DNA from: Cichorium intybus
Taxonomy: Eukaryota; Streptophyta; Magnoliopsida; Asterales; Asteraceae
Direction: 5' to 3'
Assembly: GCA_023525715.1 (NCBI GenBank)
Contig: CM042012.1
Coordinates: forward strand, 52,796,004-52,860,003
Length of the DNA stretch: 64,000 bases
Below are positions 26,290 to 35,531 of the stretch, in pieces (positions within the stretch are counted from its first letter, which is position 1; every line of letters begins with the position of its first letter). The notes beneath the pieces are model-generated. The model was given only the letters and a program-made list of their open reading frames with translations. It did no database searches and was not told the DNA's origin. A program made the position numbers and the translations under genes.

Positions 26290-28925
26290 CCCATCCTTCT
26301 TTTTGAAGATTGGCTTAAGAACGGGATACCATCGATTAAAGGTGCGAGAATATGATATCCCGAAGACTGCTTTTCGCACCCGCTATAAACTCTACGAGTT
26401 TTTAGTGATGCCATTTGGGCTTGCTAACGCACCATCAATATTAACGGATTTGATGAATCGAGTGTATCGCCCATTTCTCGATAACTCAATCATCGTGTTC
26501 ATTAACGACATTCTAATGTACTATTGAAGTTAGGAAGAACATTGAGTACACTTAAGACAAGTGCTAAAACTTATTCGTCAATAAAATTTGTATGCTGAGA
26601 TTTCAAAATGCGAATATTGGTTATCTGAAGTCTAAGTTATTGGACACTAGGGATGTGTTTTCGGACAAAAGAACCGAACCGACCCGGGTCCTGTACCTGG
26701 ACCCGGACCAACTCGGACCCCCTTAGGCATACTAGGTTCGGTTCTCGGTTCTACGGGTTCGGTTCTAATCGGTTCAAGGAAATAACGGGACCCGTCCCGG
26801 TGAGATGAAAGGTCATATATTCAATATTTTGGATTCTCGATCAATTCACGATTTCACGTATACGAACTTACGGAGAAACTGCTTACGCCTTACGACCCGA
26901 CATCCGTTCCCCCTTCGTTCCCAAGTCAAATCCCGATCAACACTATATGAACTCCCGTCGACGTCAACAATCGTGGATCATAATTGGGGTTTACTCTCCT
27001 TCAGAACTAGTTGTAGGTATCTTTTCCGAATTCTTCTTCTTGCTTCTTCAAGATTCACATCGGTTTAGTGGGCTCTAATCTAAAAGTCTGTAACTGTAAG
27101 GATAAACACACACCACCATATATACGTACTCACACACATATTAGTCTGTTCATGATCAGTTTCACATCGGTTTTATGTCTATCTTTTATGATCAGATTTT
27201 GTAAGGCTAAACACACACAACCATATATACGTGATTTATGTTCATGAAGCCAAAAAGGTATTACCCGGTTCTACTCGGTCCGGAACCAGAAAACCGAAAC
27301 TGGAACCGGGTACATACCCGAAATCGATTTCATATCACGAGGTACGGTTCTCGGTCCTACACCTCAAGTAAATTCGGGTCGGTTCTATGATCGAGTCGGT
27401 CCGGTCCCGGCCCAAAATTCATCCCTATTCGATACGTAATATACAGTGAATGTGTCGAGGTAGATCCCACAAAAATTGAAGTATTTATAAAATAGGAAGC
27501 CCTACAAAATCCTTTTGAAATACGAAGTTTCCTTGGACTGGCGGGTTATTATCGGCGTTGAAGATTTTTCCATGATAGAAGGTTCGTTACTTAAAATAAC
27601 AAAGAAAAATGAGAATTTCGTGTGGACCGATGCTCAAAACTCCGCATTTCAACAATTAAAATGGGCACTATATGAAGCCCCGATATAGCTTTACCTTAAG
27701 GTGGAGATGATTTTGTTGTTTATAGTGATGCTTCGAAAGTTGGATGCGGAAAAGAAATATCCAAAACAACGTCTTGAATTACAAACTATGTTTCTGACAT
27801 TGAAGATTTGGAGACATTACTTATACGGAGTGAAAATGCAACAAATCATAAAAGGTTAAAATATTTATCTGATCAGAAAGAACTTAATATGAGACAACAG
27901 AGATGGATGAATTTGTTGAAGGACTATGATTGTGAAATCTTATACTACCCCAGTAAATCAAATGTCATGGCGGATGCGTTGAGCCGAAAAAGGACGACCC
28001 ATTTGAGTGGTATCGACTCGAACGAGCATAGTGAATCGTTTACCCGACTTAATATGAGAGAGGCGCAAAATGAAGCAATTAAACTAGAAAAAATAAAAAA
28101 AGGAAAATGATGGTTGGTCATGTGGATAGCCTTGATGAGATCTCTCAGCGTCAGAAGACTTTTTAGGGACGAACATGGGTTTCTAGACTTAGAGAAGCAC
28201 GTATGTTGATACCGGAATATGTACAGTGTACCCGATATGCTATCCACCCGGGTAGCACTAAAATGTATCGCACCCTGAAGCCCTAATATCGGTGGCTGAG
28301 AATAAAATATGGGATGGTATTTGGAAATATGTTTGGCATGCTTACAAATAAAGCCGAACCATCAGAAGCCGTACTGAATAATCCAACCATAACCAATGCA
28401 GTGGAAAAAAGTAAGATGAAATTACTACGAATTTTATAACAAAATTATCGCGAACTCCACGAGGATATGGCTCGATTTAGTGATAGCGGATCGCTTGACG
28501 AAGACCACACAATATATACAAATACGTAAGAGTTATTCAATTGAAAAGTCGGCAGACATCTATATCACTGAAGTGGTTAGACGACGCGACATGCCGACTT
28601 CTATTTTGTCAGATTGAGAAAACCGATTTACTTCCTAATTCGGACAAAGTTTTAAAAAACAAATGGGTTCTAACATACTGATAAGTACAACCTACCATCC
28701 ACAAACAGATGACTAGAGTGAACAGACAATTCAAACCTTCGAGGATATGCTACGCACCTGCATTATCGATCTCATAGGTAGTTGGGATGATCACTTATCA
28801 TTGGTGGGATTTGGTTATAATAACAACTACCCTTATAATATTAAATGACACCATACAAGGCATTGTATGGGACCATGTGTCGAACTCTTACTGGTTGGAT
28901 GGAAGCGAGCGAGAAACCGCTTTTT
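26290..28925 (+). pseudogene. Decayed Ty3/gypsy pol (RT, RNase H, integrase)
   Basis: Reverse-transcriptase residues start near 26308 ([20 protein letters not shown], then [14 protein letters not shown]). The active-site box reads FINDILMYY, so the first Asp of the usual FIDD motif is Asn. RNase H C-terminal signature [12 protein letters not shown] ... VMADALSRK lies at about 27865-27990. Integrase core remnants with TYHPQTD ... SEQTIQTFEDMLRTCIIDL lie at about 28690-28780. Many stops and frameshifts occur, and a hAT element splits the RT region. No LTRs were found for it. This is a dead fragment; gag and protease are absent. Confidence 0.85.
26648..27428. mobile_element. Non-autonomous hAT element, 781 bp
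   Basis: Terminal repeats TAGGGATG and CATCCCTA, as in Ac-type hATs. The 8-bp TSD is diverged (TTGGACAC left, TTCGATAC right, 6 of 8 matching) and sits inside the gypsy pol codons for the conserved FLGH segment. The body has repeated GGTTCGGTTCT and ACCCGG words near both ends. No transposase frame. Confidence 0.8.
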
Positions 28926-28974
28926 TGCTCAAATGATCATTCAATAATCAAAAACACTAATTAAATTCAATAAA

Positions 28975-29311
28975 TGTTAGGTGAATGTGAATATTTTGAA
29001 GATTTATTCAAAGGTTGGTGAATGGTTGGTAGCCTAATAAGTTTGGTAGCCTCATTCCATGTTCTTCGTTTCACATTAACTTCTTACATGTATAAATAGG
29101 TCATTGGTTGAAGAACAACATGCACAACAACACACAATACATGCAAAGATTGAGTGTATCTCTTGTAATCTCCTCATTCAAATAAAATCTAATTGTGCCC
29201 GTGGATGTAGGATTGACACCGAATCTGAACCACGTAAAATCCTTGTGTTCTTAATTTGTGAGCCGAGTGTGTGAGTTTCGTGTTCGTATGCTAAGTGTCT
29301 CGATCCTAACA
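28975..29311 (+). repeat. 5' LTR of copia element, 337 bp
   Basis: TG..CA ends, same sequence as 35124-35387 plus a segment of about 73 bp after GTAGGATT that the 3' copy lacks. Confidence 0.93.
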
Positions 29312-29313
29312 AG

Positions 29314-29325
29314 TGGTATCAGAGA
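29314..29325 (+). promoter_or_regulatory. Primer-binding site, tRNA-Met type
   Basis: TGGTATCAGAGA two bases after the 5' LTR. Confidence 0.88.
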
Positions 29326-29591
29326 CTTGGTTTAGCTCCAGAGGGTGATTTTCTGTTTTTTGGTCGAAAATTTTGTCTCAAAAACGATTTTGGTGTACGC
29401 CGTTGGAAAGGTCTCGTTCCGTAGATTCCGAAAATACATTTTTTGGATTTTTTCGACCACCGGAAGACCTCCAAATCGCCGGCCAAACGTTCGCCGGAAT
29501 AGTGACCGGAGAAACCAGATCGCCGGAGAAGACGACACTGTAGCGCCGGAGTCCGCCGGAGAAGACGACACTGTAGCAGTTCACTGTAGCC

Positions 29592-30055
29592 ATGGTTGTT
29601 AAGATCCCGATCTTGATCTTAAGATCTTACGATTTTAAGATCCTTCGACCGAAAAACGATCCCGATCACAGTAGGATCTATCTGAAGTAAGATCTATACT
29701 AGGATCTTAGGATCCTAAGTAGGATCTTAAAATCCTAATACGATCCGATATCACCTCTAGTTGTGGATTTTCATGATAAACTTTTTTATTTTTCTACTAA
29801 AGATGTTTTCTTCATAATTTTTGCGGTTTCTAACTAAAAGAATCATATTACATGCTTAAGACGTTAGCTTCAATTCTACCATCGATGTTTTAGTAGAGAT
29901 TAAGTTTTAACAGGTACTGCACAAAGTATGATATTGAGAGTAAATTTAAAAACTACTTCAGTGGTAGGATCTTAAGATCCCGATCCCGATCTTACGATCA
30001 CGATCTTGCAAAGCATAAAACGATCTTGGATAAGATCCCAATCTTAACAACCTTG
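29592..30055. mobile_element. hAT MITE, 464 bp, GATC-rich
   Basis: Ends CATGGTTGTTAAGAT and ATCTTAACAACCTTG form a terminal inverted repeat. The 8-bp direct repeat ACTGTAGC (29584-29591 and 30056-30063) fits a hAT TSD, though CTGTAGC also repeats in the surrounding copia leader, which weakens the TSD slightly. The element is full of GATC, AAGATC and GATCTT words on both strands. Confidence 0.78.
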
Positions 30056-30225
30056 ACTGTAGCATTCCTGTAGCAGTTCACTATAGCGGTTCCTGTAGCA
30101 GTATTGTAGCAGTTTTTTTAGAAAATTGCAAAACAAGTCCCTGAACTTCCAGGAAATTGCAAGACAGGTCCCTGAAGTCTCAGAAAAATTGCAAAATTGT
30201 TTCGAGTTGTTTCTTGTTTGTCGTA

Positions 30226-31578
30226 ATGGCTGAAGACAAGATTGTAATCGAGAAGTTCAACGGTTTTGACTTTAGTTGGTGGAAAATGCAAATAGAAGCA
30301 TTGTTATGTCAGAAAGACTTGGATGTGGTACTTGGGGACAAGCCGGAGAAAATGGAAAAAGCTGCTGAAGATGCGTGAAACTCAAAGGACAAGAAAGCTA
30401 AGGCATTTATTACATTGTCGTTGGAAAGGAGCGTTGCTTTCAACATCATGAAGGAAACCACGGCGCGTGGTATGATGGATGCACTGGCGAACATGTATGA
30501 GAAACCGTTGGCGGCTAACAAGGTGTTCTTGATGAGGGAGTTATTCACTACAAGGATGAATGAGGAAAGTTCTGTTACGATTCACATTAACAATCTAAAT
30601 TCAATTTTGTCCAGATTATCATCTGTGGGAATTAAATTTGATAACGAGACTCAAACTTCACTGCTACTAGCTTCACTACCTGATAGCTGATCTGGAACAG
30701 TAACCGCTGTTACAAGTTCAGTAGGGACCAGTGGTATGACTTTTGAAGGGGTTAGAGATTTGGTTCTTGGCGAGGATGTCAGACGCAATAATCAAGGTGG
30801 ATCTTCTTCTTCTGAGTTATTAAACATCGGAAGAGGTAGAGGGAATAGCAGGAATAGTGGGAGCAGTGGGAGTCGGGGAAGAAGTTCATCTAGAACTTGG
30901 AAGAATGTGAAGTGCTTGGAACTGCCAAAAGGTGGGACATGTTAAGAGTCAATGTCCAAAGAAAGAATTAAACAGTGTTGGTGTTGAGAATGTTTATCAG
31001 GAAGATGCATTGATACTCAGTATGAAAAACTGTGTAGACTCTTATTCAGGGGCTTCGTTTCACGCCATGGACAACGGAGAAACGATGGTAAATCTAAAAG
31101 AAGGAGATTTTGGGAAGGTACGGTTAGCAAATGACGAGATGCTTCAAGTAACGGGCATAGGAGATATTGATCTGGTTACTTCATTGGGAACTACATGGAA
31201 CCTGAAGAATGTCAGGGTGATTCCGGAGCTGAAGAAGAAATTGATTTCTGTTGGTCAGCTGGATAAACAAGGACTGGAAGTAAGGTTTGGTGGTGGTAAA
31301 TGGAGGGTAGTCAATGGTAATTCTGTGATTGCTCAAGGTATGAAGCGTGGTCATTGTATATGGTTGAGGTACCTGCTGAGGGAAGTATGACCGTCCCCGT
31401 TAAGCATGACAAAATATGGTTCTCTAAATCTAGTGCTAAGAGAGTTCATTTTGCAAACATGAATTCTGGAGCCAAGGGGATGTTAGCTGAACGAGTCGGA
31501 AAGTCTAAACCATTCAGGGGATTTTGTGACAGTGGGAGCACGGGGTGTGTTCCGGGTACAGTTACAAAGAGCCGTTGA
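30226..31578 (+). pseudogene. copia gag and gag-pre-integrase region, broken
   Basis: Starts with ATG at 30226 (MAEDKIVIEKFNGFDFSWWK), a standard copia gag N-terminus. Two in-frame TGA codons (30376 and 30688) stand where the family usually has Trp. A 1-bp insertion near 30915 shifts the zinc knuckle: frame +1 gives CWNCQKVGHVKSQC (CX2CX4HX4C). The gag-pre-integrase-like part (VIPELKKKLISVGQLDKQGL) lies at about 31215-31275, and a further frameshift follows near 31370. Gag would form the particle and bind RNA; this copy cannot make intact protein. Confidence 0.82.
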
Positions 31579-31582
31579 GTTT

Positions 31583-31829
31583 TGTTGGGAATCCTAAGTA
31601 GTGGAATCTCACTGTTCACTCAATAGACAAATTGACCAGACAAATTGAATGTGAAGATTTAATTTGTCTCAACCTTTATACTTTCCAGTTTATATTTATA
31701 GCTGTGTAATCGAGATATGAAAACACAGATTGTGAGAAACACAGAGATCCGGGTTTTTGAGTTATATTTCCCGGTTATAATCAAAGAGTTTATTTTGATA
31801 TATTTGTGTGTGTACAATTGTTGTCTTGA
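31583..31829 (+). repeat. LTR 1 of tandem element
   Basis: Begins TGTTGGGAATCC and ends TTGTCTTGA, a TG..GA terminus. Differs from LTRs 2 and 3 by a few substitutions (for example CTCAATAGAC against CTCAAGAGAC). Confidence 0.9.
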
Positions 31830-31919
31830 ATTGGTATCAGAGCTTCAAACATACTTGGAGCTGTGAGATCTCAGCGGTTGATCAAAAGAAAAGTGTGAAG
31901 AGAACCTGTTTTTCTGAAG

Positions 31920-33053
31920 ATGTCAGATGTGGAGGATGCCATTACAGGTGCTGCTAATCCTCAGACCAGAGTCAAGCAGATCGGGGCCACATCGGTAGCA
32001 TGTCCGATGTTAACCCAAACCAATTACACGGTTTGGTCCCTCCGAATGAAAGTGGTCCTGCGGATACACAAATGCTGGAATATCATCGAATCTAATTCAG
32101 AAAAGAACGAGGAAAAGAATAACCTGGCAATGGGACTATTGTATCAGGCAATCCCCGAAGCCCTCATCATGCAGATCGGAGACGTTGAAGACTCGAAGGT
32201 ACTGTGGGAATCGATCAAATCGAGGTACGTCGGAGCAGACAGAGTGAAGGAAGCCCGGCTGCAAACCCTTAATACCGACTTTGATCGGTTGAAGATGAAT
32301 GACTCGGAAACGGTTGATATATTCGCCGGCAAGCTCTCCGGCTTGGCTTCAAAATCAACCTCACTCGGTGAAATAATCGACGAGTCGAAGCTTGTAAAGA
32401 AGCTTCTGAAGGTCGTTCCCCGGCGATTCATCCATCTAGTGGCATCCCTTGAGCAGGTCCTCGATTTGAAGACCGTCGGCTTCGAGGACGTGGTCGGACG
32501 TCTGAAGGCTTACAAATAACGAATTCGCGGCGATGAACAGCAGCGGGTGCTGTTCACCCGATCTAGTGGTGGTGGCGGATGGAGAAACGGCGGCGGTGGG
32601 TCGAATAGCGGCGGCGGAGAGTTGAACGGCGGTGATGGCAACGGCGGATAGAGAGGAGGAGACGGAGGAAGGATTACCGAAAGCGAGAATTGGGGAAGAA
32701 GAAAGGGAGACAGGTTAAAAGAAAGAGAAGCCGGGTCGAGTGGATACGGGTCAAGTGGATCCGGATCCGGAAACGGGTCTTGGTCCAATTCATTTAATTC
32801 CAAGCCCAATTCAAGTAGAACCCAGCCCAAAAATCAGCCCAATTCGAATTCAGACTCGAATCGAAACCCGAAAAAATATCTGTCAAAAGTCATTTGTTAC
32901 GATGCGATAAACTGGGCCATTACGCGTCCAAATGTCTGGAAAGAATTCAAAAATTTCAAGAAAGCAATTTTATCGAACACGAAGATACCGATGAAGCCGT
33001 ATTTTTCCATGAGGCCGTATTTTTGGACGATGATGTCTCTAGAAGGACTTAGA
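31920..33053 (+). pseudogene. gag, first tandem copy
   Basis: ATG at 31920 opens a 199-codon stretch (MSDVEDAITGAANPQTRVKQ) with copia gag features such as NYTVWSLRMKVVLRIHKCW and the UBN2-like ILWESIKSRYVG-type block. It stops at TAA (32517-32519) in YK*RIRGDE, where related gags read a Glu codon. In the same frame a Gly/Asn/Ser-rich linker continues, with a second stop TAG at 32649. A 1-bp deletion near 32900 destroys the CCHC knuckle frame. The intact register of a zinc knuckle is seen only in the second copy. Predicted role: RNA-binding capsid protein. Confidence 0.8.
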
Positions 33054-33067
33054 GATTCGGGGGTGAT

Positions 33068-33314
33068 TGTTGGGAATCCTAAGTAGTGGAATCTCACTGT
33101 TCACTCAAGAGACAATTTGACCAGACAAATTGAATGTGAAGATTCAATTTGTCTCAACCTTTATACTTTTCAGTTTATATTTATAGCTGTGTAATCGAGA
33201 TATGAAAACACAGATTGTGAGAAACACAGAGATCCGGGTTTTTGAGTTATATTTCCCGGTTATAATCAAAGAGTTTATTTTGATATATTTGTGTGTGTAC
33301 AATTGTTGTCTTGA
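33068..33314 (+). repeat. LTR 2 of tandem element (shared, central)
   Basis: Serves as 3' LTR of the first unit and 5' LTR of the second. 247 bp, same TG..GA ends. Confidence 0.9.
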
Positions 33315-33404
33315 ATTGGTATCAGAGCTTCAAACATACTTGGAGCTGTGAGATCTCAGCGGTTGATCAAAAGAAAAGTGTGAAGAGAACCTGTTTTTCT
33401 GAAG

Positions 33405-34538
33405 ATGTCAGATGTGGAGGATGCCATTACAGGTGCTGCTAATCCTCAGACCAGAGTCAAGCAGATCGGGGCCACATCGGTAGCATGTCCGATGTTAACC
33501 CAAACCAATTACACGGTTTGGTCCCTCCGAATGAAAGTGGTCCTGCGGATACACAAATGCTGGAATATCATCGAATCTAATTCAGAAAAGAACGAGGAAA
33601 AGAATAACCTGGCAATGGGACTATTGTATCAGGCAATCCCCGAAGCCCTCATCATGCAGATCGGAGACGTTGAAGACTCGAAGGTACTGTGGGAATCGAT
33701 CAAATCGAGGTACGTCGGAGCAGACAGAGTGAAGGAAGCCCGGCTGCAAACCCTTAATACCGACTTTGATCGGTTGAAGATGAATGACTCGGAAACGGTT
33801 GATATATTCGCCGGCAAGCTCTCCGGCTTGGCTTCAAAATCAACCTCACTCGGTGAAATAATCGACGAGTCGAAGCTTGTAAAGAAGCTTCTGAAGGTCG
33901 TTCCCCGGCGATTCATCCATCTAGTGGCATCCCTTGAGCAGGTCCTCGATTTGAAGACCGTCGGCTTCGAGGACGTGGTCGGACGTCTGAAGGCTTACAA
34001 ATAACGAATTCGCGGCGATGAACAGCAGCGGGTGCTGTTCACCCGATCTAGTGGTGGTGGCGGATGGAGAAACGGCGGCGGTGGGTCGAATAGCGGTGGC
34101 GGAGAGTTGAACGGCGGTGATGGCAACGGCGGATCGAGAGGAGGAGACGGAGGAAGGATTACCGAAAGCGAGAATTAGGGAAGAAGAAAGGGAGACAGGT
34201 TAAAAGAAAGAGAAGTCGGGTCGGGTGGATACGGGTCAAGTGGATCCGGATCCGGAAACGGGTCTTGGTCCAATTCATTTAATTCCAAGCCCAATTCAAG
34301 TAGAACCCAGCCCAAAAATCAGCCCAATTCGAATTCAGACTCGAATCGAAACCCGAAAAAATATCTGTCAAAAGTCATTTGTTACCGATGCGATAAACTG
34401 GGCCATTACGCGTCCAAATGTCCGGAAAGAATTCAAAAATTTCAAGAAAGCAATTTTATCGAACACGAAGATACCGATGAAGCCGTATTTTTCCATGAGG
34501 CCGTATTTTTGGACGAGGATGTCTCTAGAAGGACTTAG
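33405..34538 (+). pseudogene. gag, second tandem copy
   Basis: Same N-terminal 199 residues as the first copy, identical by inspection. The TAA at 34002-34004 is shared with the first copy; a private TAG lies at 34176. Downstream in the same frame the zinc knuckle CYRCDKLGHYASKC (CX2CX4HX4C, 34380-34421) is intact, and the frame ends with TAG at 34536 after about 377 codons. Apart from the two stops the frame is continuous. Confidence 0.82.
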
Positions 34539-34553
34539 AGATTCGGGGGTGAT

Positions 34554-34800
34554 TGTTGGGAATCCTAAGTAGTGGAATCTCACTGTTCACTCAAGAGACA
34601 AATTGACCAGACAAATTGAATGTGAAGATTCAATTTGTCTCAACCTTTATACTTTCCAGTTTATATTTATAGCTGTGTAATCGAAATATGAAAACACAGA
34701 TTGTGAGAAACACAGAGATTCGGGTTTTTGAGTTATATTTCCCGGTTATAATCAAAGAGTTTATTTTGATATATTTGTGTGTGTACAATTGTTGTCTTGA
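34554..34800 (+). repeat. LTR 3 of tandem element
   Basis: 247 bp. Followed directly by the TSD AGTTT and the resumed copia 3' sequence (TGAAGACTAAGAC). Confidence 0.9.
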
Positions 34801-34805
34801 AGTTT

Positions 34806-35123
34806 TGAAGACTAAGACTGAAAAATTATCTACTGTTGGAAGTTTGCAAAGTTTGGAGAGTGTTAGTGGTCCTCAGTGTATCTCTGGAGCTGGTGGGGTG
34901 TCCAAACCGGTTGAGACAGAGGATGAGTCGGTGATGGGATTAGCCACGGCTGAGTTGGAGCTAGTGGGAGCTTCAACTGGCCCTTCTAGTACTTGAAGAT
35001 GAGGGGCGGCTACAACTAAGGGAATTTGACTGAGTCTTAGCTTGTTATTGGAAACTGGAAGCTTGGAAGACTTGTTATGTTAGGAGATTAATGAGAGATG
35101 TTCAAAATCTTCAAGTGGGAGAT
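34806..35123 (+). pseudogene. 3' coding remnant of the copia element
   Basis: After removing the nested insertion, the frame from the gag-pre-integrase region meets a TGA and then continues into a Ser/Glu-rich stretch (KTKTEKLSTVGSLQSLES) ending near 34996. No conserved pol domain is present. Ends with the polypurine tract before the 3' LTR. Confidence 0.55.
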
Positions 35124-35387
35124 TGTTAGGTGAATGTGAATATTTTGAAGATTTATTCAAAGGTTGGTGAATGGTTGGTAGCCTAATAAGTTTGGTAGCC
35201 TCATTCCATATTCTTCATTTCATATTAACTTCTTACATGTATAAATATGTCATTAGTTGAAGAACAACATGCACCACAACACACAATACATGCAAAGATT
35301 GAGTGTATCTCTTGTAATCTCCTCATTCAAATAAAATCTAGTTGTGCCCGTGGATGTAGGATTATGCTAAGTGTCTCGATCCTAACA
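35124..35387 (+). repeat. 3' LTR of copia element, 264 bp
   Basis: Preceded by CAAGTGGGAGAT, a polypurine tract. Lacks about 73 bp relative to the 5' LTR (junction GTAGGATT/ATGCTAAG near 35361). Confidence 0.92.
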
Positions 35388-35531
35388 ATAAAATCATATT
35401 AGAAAGACTAATTAATTTTAACAAAATAATATTAAAACAAGCATTGTTTATCACTTTATCCTCACATCCAAGTTGGGAATTGTATGGAGAGGTAATGTCG
35501 CAAACTCACTTCAAGTTGGGAATTAATAGTA

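Larger units (their letters stand above)
31583..34800 (+). mobile_element. Tandem gag-only LTR retrotransposon (TR-GAG type): LTR-gag-LTR-gag-LTR
   Basis: Three 247-bp LTRs (31583-31829, 33068-33314, 34554-34800) enclose two nearly identical interiors of about 1238 bp. A perfect TSD AGTTT (31578-31582 and 34801-34805) lies only at the outer ends, so the whole array behaves as one insertion. Each interior has a tRNA-Met primer site 2 nt after the LTR, a gag gene and a purine-rich GGATTCGGGGGTGAT-like tract before the next LTR, but no pol. Known gag-only plant LTR elements are called TR-GAG. The tandem form suggests LTR-LTR unequal recombination between copies or insertion of a multimer. Inserted in the copia element. 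Confidence 0.92.
28975..35387 (+). mobile_element. Non-autonomous Ty1/copia element with nested insertions
   Basis: LTRs at 28975-29311 and 35124-35387 begin TGTTAGGTGAATG and end TCCTAACA, with perfect TSD ATAAA (28970-28974 and 35388-35392). The primer-binding site is at 29314 and AGTGGGAGAT precedes the 3' LTR. The interior encodes gag and a gag-pre-integrase-like stretch, then joins directly to 3' sequence with no integrase, RT or RNase H. A hAT MITE (29592-30055) and a tandem gag-only element (31583-34800) are nested within. The 3' LTR lacks about 73 bp present in the 5' LTR. Confidence 0.93.
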
